In this document: positions 47,086 through 58,200 of the stretch, piece after piece
Numbering within the stretch: the first letter of the stretch is position 1
Layout of the letters: the number at the start of each line of letters is the position of its first letter
From: Balanoglossus misakiensis
Taxonomy: Eukaryota; Hemichordata
NCBI GenBank assembly: GCA_040954595.2
Contig: CM082578.2
Span: forward strand, 1,364,001-1,428,000
DNA length: 64,000 nucleotides
Direction of reading: 5' to 3'
The notes under the pieces: model-generated
What the model was told of the DNA's origin: nothing
The model's input: only the letters and a program-made list of their open reading frames with translations
The model's database searches: none
Made by a program: the position numbers and the translations under genes

Positions 47086-47530
47086 AAAAATCTACCAAAG
47101 GATGATGGGTGGGAGTGTATGAGCATTCAGGAGAATGGTGGGCTGGGGTGCTGGTGTATGGGGTTGGGCCAGAAGGGTATGTTTGTGTGGCAGGTGGTGT
47201 TTGATATATAAATGGTTCGAATCTTGGCAAATTAAATTCTCCCAAACACATTTTAGTAATTATTTCTGATATCTTCAATTTTGCCACAGCTTTGGCTTTT
47301 ACGTTTTCACAAGCTGCGAGCTCTCCAGCAACATAGTTGCCGAAAGCTTCATCCGAAGATGAAGAACGTGTTGTTTCGTTTTTGTTTGCTATTTTATTGC
47401 ATGCCGCAGCCATGCTAGATAACATAAAGCTTGTTTCATCTTGTTTCCTTTTGCGAGATGGTCTAGGTTCAACATGTTGAACAACTTCGTCATGGTCCTC
47501 TGAAATAGAATCCTCCGAATCTTGGGAACA
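47084..47530 (-). CDS. Last exon of a BESS-like accessory protein, antisense inside the transposase intron
   Basis: Exon of 148 codons after a TTTTTTCAG acceptor. It has an acidic, Ser-rich start (SEDSISEDHDEV), a basic patch (RPSRKRKQDE), then a helical segment DEAFGNYVAGELAACENVKA resembling BESS/MADF-protein C-termini, and a Pro/Thr-rich tail. Harbinger elements typically encode a Myb/MADF protein in addition to the transposase, so it is probably the partner gene of the element. No MADF or Myb exon was found upstream (to the right), because the transposase exon 47713-48528 and then the tandem array follow. The gene is therefore truncated or its first exon lies elsewhere. Confidence 0.5.
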   Translation of the reverse strand, partial: CSQDSEDSISEDHDEVVQHVEPRPSRKRKQDETSFMLSSMAAACNKIANKNETTRSSSSDEAFGNYVAGELAACENVKAKAVAKLKISEIITKMCLGEFNLPRFEPFIYQTPPATQTYPSGPTPYTSTPAHHSPECSYTPTHHPLVDF

Positions 47531-50320
47531 CTGAAAAAACAAAATACATTTGTAACATTTTCTGGTTCAGGGACATTTTCATTCAAAATCAGCTAATTCA
47601 GTTAGTTTACCATCACTTTAAAAAATGTTATTTAAAAAACCAAGGAACTGAATATGCTGTCAGAGGACTGTAATGTAACATGACTTTATTATGCATCCCA
47701 TGTTTGTTTCAGACTCCAAGTACAACAGAAGATTGGGCCAAAATTGCAAAGGACTTTGAAGACAGATGGAACTTTCCAAATTGCATTGGTGCCCTAGATG
47801 GCAAGCATGTTGTAATCAGAAAGCCAGCAAACAGTGGGAGTATTTACTACAACTACAAACATACTTTCAGTATTGTGCTAATGGGCCTTGTTGATGCCAA
47901 TTATAAATTTACATATGTAGATGTTGGATGTCAGGGTCGGATTAGTGATGGGGGTGTGTATAGAGCTTGTTCTTTGTCATCTGCTTTGGAAACAAATGCC
48001 CTAAAAGTACCAAAGCCCGCACCACTACCTGGTACAACTGAATGCTTGCCATACATGGTAGTGGCTGATGATGCTTTTCCCATAAAAGAGTACCTCATGA
48101 AACCATACCCATACCGCCAACTTTCCTTGGAGAAGAGATTGTATAATTACAGACTCTCCAGGGCCAGAAGAGTTGTTGAGAATGCTTTTGGTATACTGGC
48201 CAGTCGTTTTAGAATATTTCAGACAGCAATCAATCTTCCCCCAGACACTGTACAAAGTGTTGTTTTAGCCTGCTGTGCTTTGCATAATTATCTGGTGTCC
48301 CATTCTACTGCAAACACAGTTTATACACCTCCAGGATCAACAGACATTGTTGACCCCGTGACACATGACATCCTTGATGGTGCTTGGAGACATGAAAACT
48401 CTGGTATGGTTTGTCTAGAAAGACATCCACCCACAAGGGGAACAGAGGGAGCAAATAATGTAAGAAATAGACTGTGTGATTATTTCAGCAATGAAGGGTC
48501 TGTTGATTGGCAACTTAGCAAAATTTAAATTTAGAGATTTAAAACTAGAGATTTGCCTTTACAATACAACCCTTTTGTATGATCAACAGTGGTATTGTTG
48601 ATAATTGAATTCAAGTCTGTATTTATTTGTGGTCATTGCATGATATTATTTATTCTGATGTATATGTATATATTTTATGGATATGCTGTATTATGCTTGC
48701 TGTGTTATGCAATAATAATAATAATAATAATTAAATAAAGAATTATATAATAATAATTAAATAAAGAATTATATAAAAATAATAATTTTAATAATAATAG
48801 GTCCGATTTCCACAAAAAATTCACCATAGGGGTATCTTGGCTCGAAAAGAACAAAAATGATATCCGTTTAGTGATCCCATGTTTCTATGGCAACCATTTT
48901 TGGGCTGAAATTATGCTTTTTGTGCTAAGAGAGGGTATCACAAGTCACTTTAAATAATAATAGGTTGGATTTGAACACAAAATCGCACTGGCAGTATTTT
49001 TGGTCACAAAGGAAACATTTGTGGTTTATTTTCCGAATGCACATTTATAAGTTGGTGAAATTTGACTTTTCTTTCAAGACAGAGGAACTGCACATGTGCA
49101 GAACAACTGGCAATGCAGCCTGCCGATTTCCACAGTGTAACTACAAAAAATCACAAGATACAATAGTATCGCTGGGGAATCCAATCAATCGATTGTTCAC
49201 GCATATTTCCTGACTGTCGACCAGTTTTAAAACATAAATCCATTGGTATTGCATAAACGTTTACCGTCTATCTGTTGTTGTATGGTTATCGAAGGAAGGC
49301 AGTTACAGGACACACCCGTAGAAGTACACACTTTTTGAGTGTTGACGGCGAGTCTGTTAAATTTGGCAGTTCAGCGTGACTTCAACACTAAATAGACAAC
49401 TAGCAGAAAAGTCTGCAAACTTCTAAATTTCTGGGAATGTTTTATTTGGTATGGTTATGAAATAATTTTCGTTTAGGAAGAATCAAATCTCAGTGACGCA
49501 CGATACCTTCTGATGAATGCGAAGACCTGTCAGCTGACACGCAAATGCAGTCAAAACATAAAATTGAAAACGAAACCGCGAGATGCCTCGTGTGTCTGTC
49601 CTGTCACCTCGTCTGAGAAAACAATAAAATTCCCGAGAAATAATAACACGAAATCCAAAGTATCGTGATAACATTTCTTCATTTCTCCGATTTTATTTTG
49701 CTGCCGTGTAAACATTGCGTCCGTTTGACACCGACACAAACGTAGCATAACTCAGAGGACAATTCTTCGATTAAAATCAATGATTTAAACACTAACCTTC
49801 CTGTTCCACGATATCTGCAGTTTCTATGGCGCTCAAATCTCACGATATGTGCAATTCTTAAGCCAACTGGGGTATTATTCCTGTCGTTTTAGCCACGAAA
49901 ACTGGGCAGACGACACAACGCGAAACAGCTCGTTCACACTCAGTTGACATCGCGTGATTTCAGAGCGCGCGCAAACATACGAAAAATTGCTACAATGTTG
50001 TACGTAAATAAACTCGGTTCCAACTCGCGTTGGGTTTCGAGTGAAGTTTTGTACCTCAGATCTGTCGTACACACGCTACTCGACTCACCGGGTAACAAGG
50101 TTTTAAATAGTGTTTAACAATACCCGAGGTCTTTTTGTGAATATTAGGTAGAAAATCTCCAACCGAAAGCGTTGAAACGTCGTCTGCAATTTTAGATACA
50201 TAGGCCACTTTGAAAAATGTTGTCTTTATGAATCTGAAGTATCACGAATGATTGTACAGGAAATCCACCCGTGCTTATTAAATTGATAGATTGTTTATAT
50301 AATTCTTTAAACCCCTTAAC

Positions 50321-50351
<31 letters not shown>

Positions 50352-52363
50352 TCAATAAAGAATTATATAAAAATAATAATTGTAATAATAATAGGTCCGA
50401 TTTCCATAAAAATTTCACCATAGGGGTATCTTGGCTCAATAAGAACAAAAATGATATCCGTTTAGTGATCACATGTTTCTATGGCAACCATTTTGGGGCT
50501 GAAATTATGCTTTTTGTGCTAAGAGAGGGTATCACAAGTCAATTTACATAATAATTGGTTGGATTTGAACACAAAATCACACTGGCAGTATTTTTGTTCA
50601 CAAAGAAAACATTTGGGGTTTATTTTCCGAATGCACATTTATAAGTTGGTGAAATTTGACTTTTCTTTCAAGACAGAGGAACTGCGCATGTGCAGAACAA
50701 CTGGCAATGCAGCCTGCCGATTTCCACAGTGTAACTACAAAAAAATACAAGATACAATAGTATCGTTAAGGAATCCAATCAATCGATTGTTCATGCATTT
50801 CCAGACTGTCGACCAGTTTTAAAACATAAATTCATTGGTATTGCATAAACGTTTACCGTCTATTTGTTGTTGTAGGACATGGGTTATTGAAGGAAGGCAG
50901 TTACAGGACACACTCGTAGAAGTACACTGTTTGAGTATTGACAGCGAGTCTGTGTTAAATTTGGCAGTTCAGCGTGACTTCAACACTAAATAGACAACTA
51001 GCAGAAAAGTCTGCAAACTTCTAAATTTCTGGGAATGTTTTATTTGGTATGGTTATGAAATAATTTTCGTTTAGGAAGAATCAAATCTCAGTGACGCACG
51101 ATACCTTCTGATGAATGCGAAGACCTGTCAGCTGACACGCAAATGCAGTCAAAACATAAAATTGAAAACGAAACCGCGAGATGCCTCGTGTGTCTGTCCT
51201 GTCACCTCGTCTGAGAAAACAATAAAATTCCCGAGAAATAATAACACGAAATCCAAAGTATCGTGATAACATTTCTTCATTTCTCCGATTTTATTTTGCT
51301 GCCGTGTAAACATTGCGTCCGTTTGACACCGACACAAACGTAGCATAACTCAGAGGACAATTCTTCGATTAAAATCAATGATTTAAACACTAACCTTCCT
51401 GTTCCACGATATCTGCAGTTTCTATGGCGCTCAAATCTCACGATATGTGCAATTCTTAAGCCAACTGGGGTATTATTCCTGTCGTTTTAGCCACGAAAAC
51501 TGGGCAGACGACACAACGCGAAACAGCTCGTTCACACTCAGTTGACATCGCGTGATTTCAGAGCGCGCGCAAACATACGAAAAATTGCTACAGTGTTGTA
51601 CGTAAATAAACTCGGTTCCAACTCGCGTTGGGTTTCGAGCGAAGTTTTGTACCTCAGATCTGTCGTACACACGCTACTCGACTCACCGGGTAACAAGGTT
51701 TTAAATAGTGTTTAACAATACCCGAGGTCTTTTTGTGAATATTAGGTAGAAAATCTCCAACCGAAAGCGTTGAAACGTCGTCTGCAATTTTAGATACATA
51801 GGCCACTTTGAAAAATGTTGTCTTTATGAATCTGAAGTATCACGAATGATTGTACAGGAAATCCACCCGTGCTTATTAAATTGATAGATTGTTTATATAA
51901 TTCTTTAAACCCCTTAACTGGCAATAATAATAATAATAATAATAATAATTCAATAAAGAATTATATAAAAATAATAATTGTAATAATAATAGGTCCGATT
52001 TCCATAAAAATTTCACCATAGGGGTATCTTGGCTCAATAAGAACAAAAATGATATCCGTTTAGTGATCACATGTTTCTATGGCAACCATTTTGGGGCTGA
52101 AATTATGCTTTTTGTGCTAAGAGAGGGTATCACAAGTCAATTTACATAATAATTGGTTGGATTTGAACACAAAATCACACTGGCAGTATTTTTGTTCACA
52201 AAGAAAACATTTGGGGTTTATTTTCCGAATGCACATTTATAAGTTGGTGAAATTTGACTTTTCTTTCAAGACAGAGGAACTGCGCATGTGCAGAACAACT
52301 GGCAATGCAGCCTGCCGATTTCCACAGTGTAACTACAAAAAAATACAAGATACAATAGTATCG

Positions 52364-52367
52364 TTAA
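52364..52367. other. Left TTAA target-site copy
   Basis: Reads TATCGTTAA then element AGCCCCAGTACTT. Uninterrupted units read GTTAAGGAATCC at this place (50764-50775 and 63751-63762), so the original target held one TTAA. Confidence 0.9.
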
Positions 52368-52991
52368 AGCCCCAGTACTTTTTACAATTTACAATATAAC
52401 TAGTGAAGAATGACTTTCTGTCCGGACAGAAAGTCACGTGAGTCAGGCTCCTGTTGACACACGGAATGCAACGTAATAACGCTACTGCGCATGTGCACTC
52501 AAATGTACACAAGTTTCAGCAGACAGCAATGGCGTCCATGGAGTCTACGTCTAAGCGGAAGGGGTTCGGTCGCCCCAAATCTAGCGACTCAGCGAAGAAA
52601 CGCGCCCTAAAGCGGCGAAATGTTGGCAAGATAAATATATGGGAGGAAATAATTCGATGGAACGATATCAAATCCGAAAATGGTCTGACATCAAATGTCG
52701 AAGTGGCACGTTTGCTGATCGACCGGTAAGAATGACTGTGACCAGAGCCTGAGCTCAGCGTGGTCTAACCCTCATGTGTTATTTCTATGTCGATGTTCTG
52801 TATTTCTCAAAATTTCAAAAGCGAACATTTGTTCAGAAGTGTGGATCCTCTTATGAAATAATCGATCATTTTAATTTTAAAACAAAGAGTTTCTGCCCTA
52901 GCAGCACGAGCTGTGAAAGATGGTTAGGTCTAGATCAGCTTCATACAATTACGTGCAAATGAAACACAACCGCACATTTATTCGTCAAGCA
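52368..52991 (+). repeat. Left terminal inverted repeat (624 bp)
   Basis: Matches 61420-62151 in inverse orientation almost base for base, from ACAATTTACAATATAACTAG to TTCGTCAAGCA. It lacks about 110 bp just inside the terminus that the right arm has. It contains a 24 bp palindrome, an E-box-like CACGTG, the first exon and its splice donor. Confidence 0.92.
52412..52435. promoter_or_regulatory. Perfect 24 bp palindrome in the left arm
   Basis: GACTTTCTGTCC followed immediately by its own inverse, then CACGTG. Located 45 bp from the terminus and repeated in the right arm. Candidate transposase-binding or promoter site, by position only. Confidence 0.6.
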
Positions 52992-53898
52992 GAACAAACT
53001 TGATATTACACAACTGCAAACTACGTCTTTGGATGCTACTCGAACCAAAGAAGCATTACTGCATTATCACAGCTGACGGAATTTGCTTTGTAAAAATAAA
53101 TCACTGAAATTCAACCGTCATCACAATCCAATATTGACAATTGTTTCATCCACCATCCATGCAATGATCCCTTTTTTACATAGACAAGCACCACTAGTAT
53201 TGTTACCTCTATGGCTGTTCAAATGGTCTCCTGCCTGTGAGTGATAACAGTTCTAGCAACATTCTGGTAGTATAGTTGTAGACAGTTTAGTACCCATACT
53301 CGTAATCACAATTACAATTTATGTGCTTTTATGTAAGCGCAGAGGCAGAAGGGGTACAGTGGAAGAAGAGGGGGGGGGGGTGAGTGGAAGCGGTAGAGGA
53401 AGGGGGAGAGGCAGAGGTAGGATTTTAGAAAATACCCAACAAGCTGATGAAGTCCTTATTGACAGTGGAATTTGACATCTTAAAGGGACAAAGTCTCTCT
53501 CTCACTTGTTATGTTATTCTACATGTGGATATATAGTGAATCAATGTTCGACTACACACAACTTCCATCCCGTTTTTACAGGATATGAAACAGTACTGGC
53601 ACTGGTGAGAGCATACAGAAGGGACATGCTGGCAGTGAATGATGATGATGACAGGACTAAGGCTGATCGTCATGCAGCTAACAGGCAGTTTGTGTTATGG
53701 CAGCATGGTGTTCTGGGCGCACGAGACAGGCGAGTCATACCGAGCTGCTCAAACTTGACATTTAACACCATACAAACTCTGCTAAATGCATATGAACTTG
53801 TTGAATTCTTTTATTTCCAAGTTAATGCGGACAAAATTTTACAATTACATTTTTCATGGACAAGGAATTTAGTGTTGTACTTCAATTATATACTGTAA
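52529..53898 (+). CDS. Transposon-encoded protein: shared N-terminus plus partial P2X7 C-terminal-like domain
   Basis: Exons 52529-52725, 53343-53416 and 53582-53898 join in phase (2, then 1) with GT-AG borders, giving 195 residues. Residues 1-65, from MASMESTSKRKG to VARLLID, are the same first exon as the transposase (one residue differs, R for P). It contains an AT-hook-like GRP core and RWNDIK...GLTSNVEVA. Exon 2 is Gly/Arg-rich. Exon 3 carries ANRQFVLWQHGVLGARDRRV and IPSC, the signature of the zinc-binding P2RX7 C-terminal domain, which occurs alone in many invertebrate proteins. The domain's end after IPSC is replaced by unrelated residues, so it is truncated. AATAAA lies at 53957. The start was chosen for the strong context GCAATGG. 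It may regulate transposition by competing with the transposase. Confidence 0.7.
53484..53588. mobile_element. Half copy of a TTAA-flanked MITE forming most of intron 2
   Basis: Starts after TTAA (53480-53483) with AGGGACAAAGTCTCTCTCTC and runs through CTACATGTGGATATATAGTG and ACACACAACTTCCATCCCGT to GGATATGA. These are the same blocks as one arm of the MITE at 56950-57246. The splice acceptor of exon 3 lies inside it. Confidence 0.75.
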
Positions 53899-54742
53899 TT
53901 TTGTTTGTGCGACAGGGTTTCTTTGTAGTCGTTCCCCATGTGTGTCTATACTTTGGAATAAATCTTGGTTGCATACTAGAAATATTGAGTGCAGTACGTT
54001 TGTTCCTTGGTCCGGGAGTGACTTGTGGAATATGAGCGCCCACATTGGAGTGAACCCTTGGTCACATATGCTTTTTGTTTTATGACATAATTTTGGAGAA
54101 TTTTATCCCCTCTTGAATTTCACTGAAAGGGACAGAGTCTCTCATTTTTTAGTTGTTTTTCCATGGATTTTGTTTTTGTTTTGTTTTCATGAGAAGTACA
54201 CCAAGGGTGATTTTTACATATGTGCTAGCTATGGTGTTGGCCATTTTATGGAACACCACGTTTGCCGTTTATAACATGCCTGATTTTGATCAAAAACAGC
54301 CCAAAAATAGAAGTGGAAGTTGTAGTCTAGAGCTTCATCAACATGATATTTTTAACTCCTTGAAAACAGCCGCCAACCTTGGTGCTTTCATCATGTGAAA
54401 TGGCATGGACCATTTTCAAATGAGTATGGCATTGTTCATTCACTCACACACAAATACACTAAATCCAGCGTGTTTGTGAAGGATGAATTATGCCATACCC
54501 ATCGGACAATGGTCCTTGATGAAAGCGCCAAGCTTGGCACTTTTTTCTCAGGAAGCAATATCCATCAAGTTGGTGAAGCCCTACAAAGTAACCTCTGCCA
54601 CTATTTTGGTTGTATCTGTAAAAAAAACATGCAAGTTATAAACAGCAAAAGTGGCATTTATAGAATAACTGACACCAAAGCTTTCACATATGAAAAAATC
54701 AGCCTTGGATCAAACTTTGCCTTTCGTGTTCACATGTGACAG
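53899..54742. other. 3' region of the P2X7-like gene, otherwise unexplained
   Basis: Polyadenylation signal AATAAA at 53957-53962. A relic of the TTAA MITE end (AAAGGGACAGAGTCTCTCA) is seen near 54126-54144. The short frames at 54153-54398 and 54395-54739 show no recognisable motif. Confidence 0.45.
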
Positions 54743-55101
54743 TAGACTGTAAGGTAGTTATGTTTTGATGCTTCGTGCCTCTGACCCCAAACACACAACT
54801 GTAGGCAGTGTGTAGGTTTAGCCAGCAGCATCAAAGAAATTAAGTCACACCCACATATATCAAAATTCTGGGGCAGAGTTACTTCTACCCAATTGTTTAC
54901 TCGTATGTTAACTTGATCACACAAGTCAGGAATGTCATATCGGCTTGTACAAATACCAGACAGTCACATGTCTAATTGGTGCAATGTGATTGGTTCCAAC
55001 AAAAAAATGTTGGAGCTGACTAAACCTACACACTGCCTACAATCATGTTTTTTGGGGGTGAATGTATGGAATGCCCTTACACGACAGTACCTTACAGTCT
55101 A
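54743..55101. mobile_element. hAT-like MITE (359 bp) with 9 bp target duplication
   Basis: Ends TAGACTGTAAGGTA and TACCTTACAGTCTA are perfect inverts. Inner arms share TGTAGGCAGTGTGTAGGTTT. ATGTGACAG flanks both sides (54734-54742 and 55102-55110). It sits between the convergent 3' ends of the two transposon genes. Duplication of 8-9 bp and a TAG start fit hAT-type elements. Confidence 0.82.
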
Positions 55102-55200
55102 ATGTGACAGCAGCTGAGCTAAAGTAAATGAGCACAGGCTTAGACAATTACCACAGCAGACTAAAGGCTAGTTACAGGGTAGGAGGTCAGTGTTCCTAGA

Positions 55201-58200
55201 TTATGTTTTCCTGGATATTTGTTCTTGTACAATAGAAGCTGTAGGTGGAGGTGGGGTGGCAGCCAGATGTGCAGAGATCCTGCGTGGGTCTTGTGGTTCC
55301 ATGTCGATCTGTCTTTTCATGCCTTGCCTATCAGCCATACGTTTCTCTACAATCGATTTCTTCAAGCCTCTAATATAGCCATAGCTTTTGTCAACCTTTT
55401 CAGGATAAACAGACCATCTGCAGCTCTTTTTGTTGTAGTGTCTGTGGTAGCTACAAAAATTCAAGCAAGATATACAGTTTTTTTCACATCTACATGTAGA
55501 TTTATGTATTTTAATTAATACATGATCTGCTTATTGCAGTTAGCAATATCACATCTGAATGATTGTTCATCAGAAAGGTGACAATAAATTAGGGTATCAT
55601 TGCCCTAATACAACTGTAATGGGTTTCTTTGTCTTTGTGGTGCTTTATGTTTGCCACTGCAGTTGCTCTCTACTGAGTATTTCAATGATTTTCAAAGTAA
55701 TTTCAATTTATGAAACTCACATGATGTCACCGTGCTTATTTCTTCTTATTGCTCTGTTATGATGCATGTTGTGATCAAGTGCTGCTAATAAGTTCCGCAC
55801 TCTATACACAGGAGGCGAGTAGGCATACCGCTTTGCAGCATACATCAAAATGTTTTGCTGAAAAGTCTCCAATTCAGCAGTACTCCTACAATTTGAAAAG
55901 AAAAATCAAATTGTAAATCATGTGAAGATAACATGCTGATGCAACACAAGACAATAAAGGATATCTGACAACAACATGAGACCAGTAACTCTTGACAAAG
56001 TTATCATTAATTCTACTGATCAGCTACACTTTCAGGTCTACAAATTTGTTGCCATTATGGCCTGTCATTGTGTACTACTATGCATTGCAATTAGTGTCTC
56101 AGTAACATCAATTATGTTTGATGTCTTACCTGAAGTTCAAATAGTAGGGGATATTGTTCAGGAAGCGTTTGTCAAAAACTATTTTCCTGAGTGCTACGTG
56201 AGCCGGGTTGCCCTTCTTTAACCATTCTCTGCCCTGTAGACGTTCATCAGAAAGTGGACCATGGTCACACTGGTTGTTCCCCTGGCCGTAGGGAAGTATC
56301 CAAGCATGCTCATTGGTAACATGATGCAAGACACCACACCAGATCCCCTATAAAAAGCCATAAATACAGCTTGAAACATCATTGTCTCAAACCCCTATTT
56401 CTTTCAAAAAGCCTTCATCTGTGGAGATTTTCAAGTGAATTGATATTTTTTTAATTCAACATCAGTCTGCACGAGAATTTTTGAAAATTCAAATTACATT
56501 TCCAATTGTTTGAGTACACAAATCTGGCAATTTTTCGCAGAAATTTATATTGTCTTTCAGTCTACAACAAAAACTAATCGTGAAAATGAGTAGTTCAATG
56601 ATATTGAAATATGAAAATTTTCAATCCAGTTGCATGATCTTTGCTGAAGACAATCTGCATCACTTCATGAATAACAAAAATGATCTCTTACCAAGAATTC
56701 CTCATAAGTAGAAGCCTTTTTGCAGCAATACCAAAAGTGGTTCACAACGTGTTTGCTCCACTTCTGCAGTGTTTTACACTGTTTATCTTGACTGGCCTAA
56801 AATACACATACAATGGGAATTTACTTGTTATAAACAATTATGTTAAAACAATATAAAATAAAAAAATACAGCAAGGCAACATTGTAAAAAGTAATAAATA
56901 TGTACACAGGTTCATTTTGTGTTGACAGCAAAATGTTGAAGGGATTTAAAGCGATAAAGTCTCTCTCTCGCGACCTTTTTGATATATAGTCAAGCAATGT
57001 TCGACCACATACAACTTCCATCCCGTTTGTAGGATATGAGAGAAAAAATCTCGCCAAAATGAATAAATGGTAAACACTGATTATTTATTTTGGCGAGTTT
57101 TTCACTCCCGTGTCTACAAGCTGGATGGAAGTTGTGTGTGGTTGAACGTTGATACACTATATATCCACATGTAGAATAATATAAATGGTGTTATGTATCA
57201 AACATAATAAATGGAAAAAAGGCAGCGAGAGAGAGACTTTGTCCCTTTAAGCTGCACCTTTAGGCTGTTTTTATCATAAGTCAGGTTCTTTGCATCAATT
57301 ACAGTTTCTTATCTTACCCTGCTGAAATTCCAAGTATTCTGTTTGTCAGCACAGCCTGTATATGTACAGTAAGCATTGTTATTGTTGACAAATCAATTCT
57401 AGTCTGGCCCTGAATTCTATTTTTGACCTTGACAATGACTATACATGTACATATGTAGGCTGTCTTGATAAACTGAGTAGCAGATGCCATCACACTTCAT
57501 CTAAAACAGGAACTGTTTGTGATAGTTACCTTAATTATTTTCTTCCCAAGATTCTTGGCAGCGTGCCAGATATCGTGGGAATGTTTAATATGCCGGTATC
57601 TTCGCTCTGTGAAAATAATAGTCTTCTGATTATTAAACATTCAGATACTACAATTCCATGTGTTATTCAACAATACATATACTGGAGAGAGAGAAGCATG
57701 TACAGTAAAACCTGTCTCTTCTCGTCAGTTAAAACCTGTTTATACTGAACACATACCAAAGTCTCATTCACATAGGATGCTGTAACTGAAAGATGACAAA
57801 TGTTTTCACAGGCTCCCACTGCATGTCACTGTGGACACACCTTTTTAATACTTGTACAATCAGAATAGCTGTCTGAATAGAATTGCCATTTGTGATTGGT
57901 GCATAAAGCATTATGTGACCTGTCAGGGAAGCATACAAACTAACGGGAAGATACAATTATAAACCCATTTTTGAGAATACAAAGCCCCATGAATTTCAAT
58001 CATTACTTATTGTGTGAGCATGTTGTAATCAAAGGGGTTAAATTATGGAATTTCCTGAAAGAAATATTTATACTGTATAACTGTACATACTCATTAGCGC
58101 CCCAATCTGGAGGTGGGAATCTGTAACAACTTCTTTGATCTGTAATCCTTCGCCATGCAACTGTGTCATACTTGCTTCAAAACAGGACTTCTCCAGATTA

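Larger units (their letters stand above)
45048..48528 (+). pseudogene. HARBI1-like Harbinger transposase, four exons, one frame-breaking deletion
   Basis: Exons 45048-45139, 45306-45530, 45891-46006 and 47713-48528, all with GT-AG junctions and matching phases. Exon 1 starts MNDIQEDFLVILATATAY. Exon 2 has the family's YKNFLRV block and then, in a shifted frame, SSISPGERLAVTLRFLATG. A small deletion near 45460 removes a few residues and breaks the frame. Exon 3 supplies the helix-turn-helix (QYGFRMSVSTIQKIIPETC). Exon 4 carries catalytic motifs IGALDGKHV, DVGCQGRISDGGVY and VENAFGIL (Asp, Asp, Glu) and a C-terminal CCALHNYL. Apart from the one lesion the gene is complete (about 415 codons), so it died recently. 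The last intron contains an inserted dispersed repeat and an antisense exon. Confidence 0.85.

Noticed and set aside
54153-54739. Two small frames between the Kolobok-like genes
   Set aside because: No recognisable motif, no splice partners in phase, and they lie in the 3' region after the AATAAA signal.
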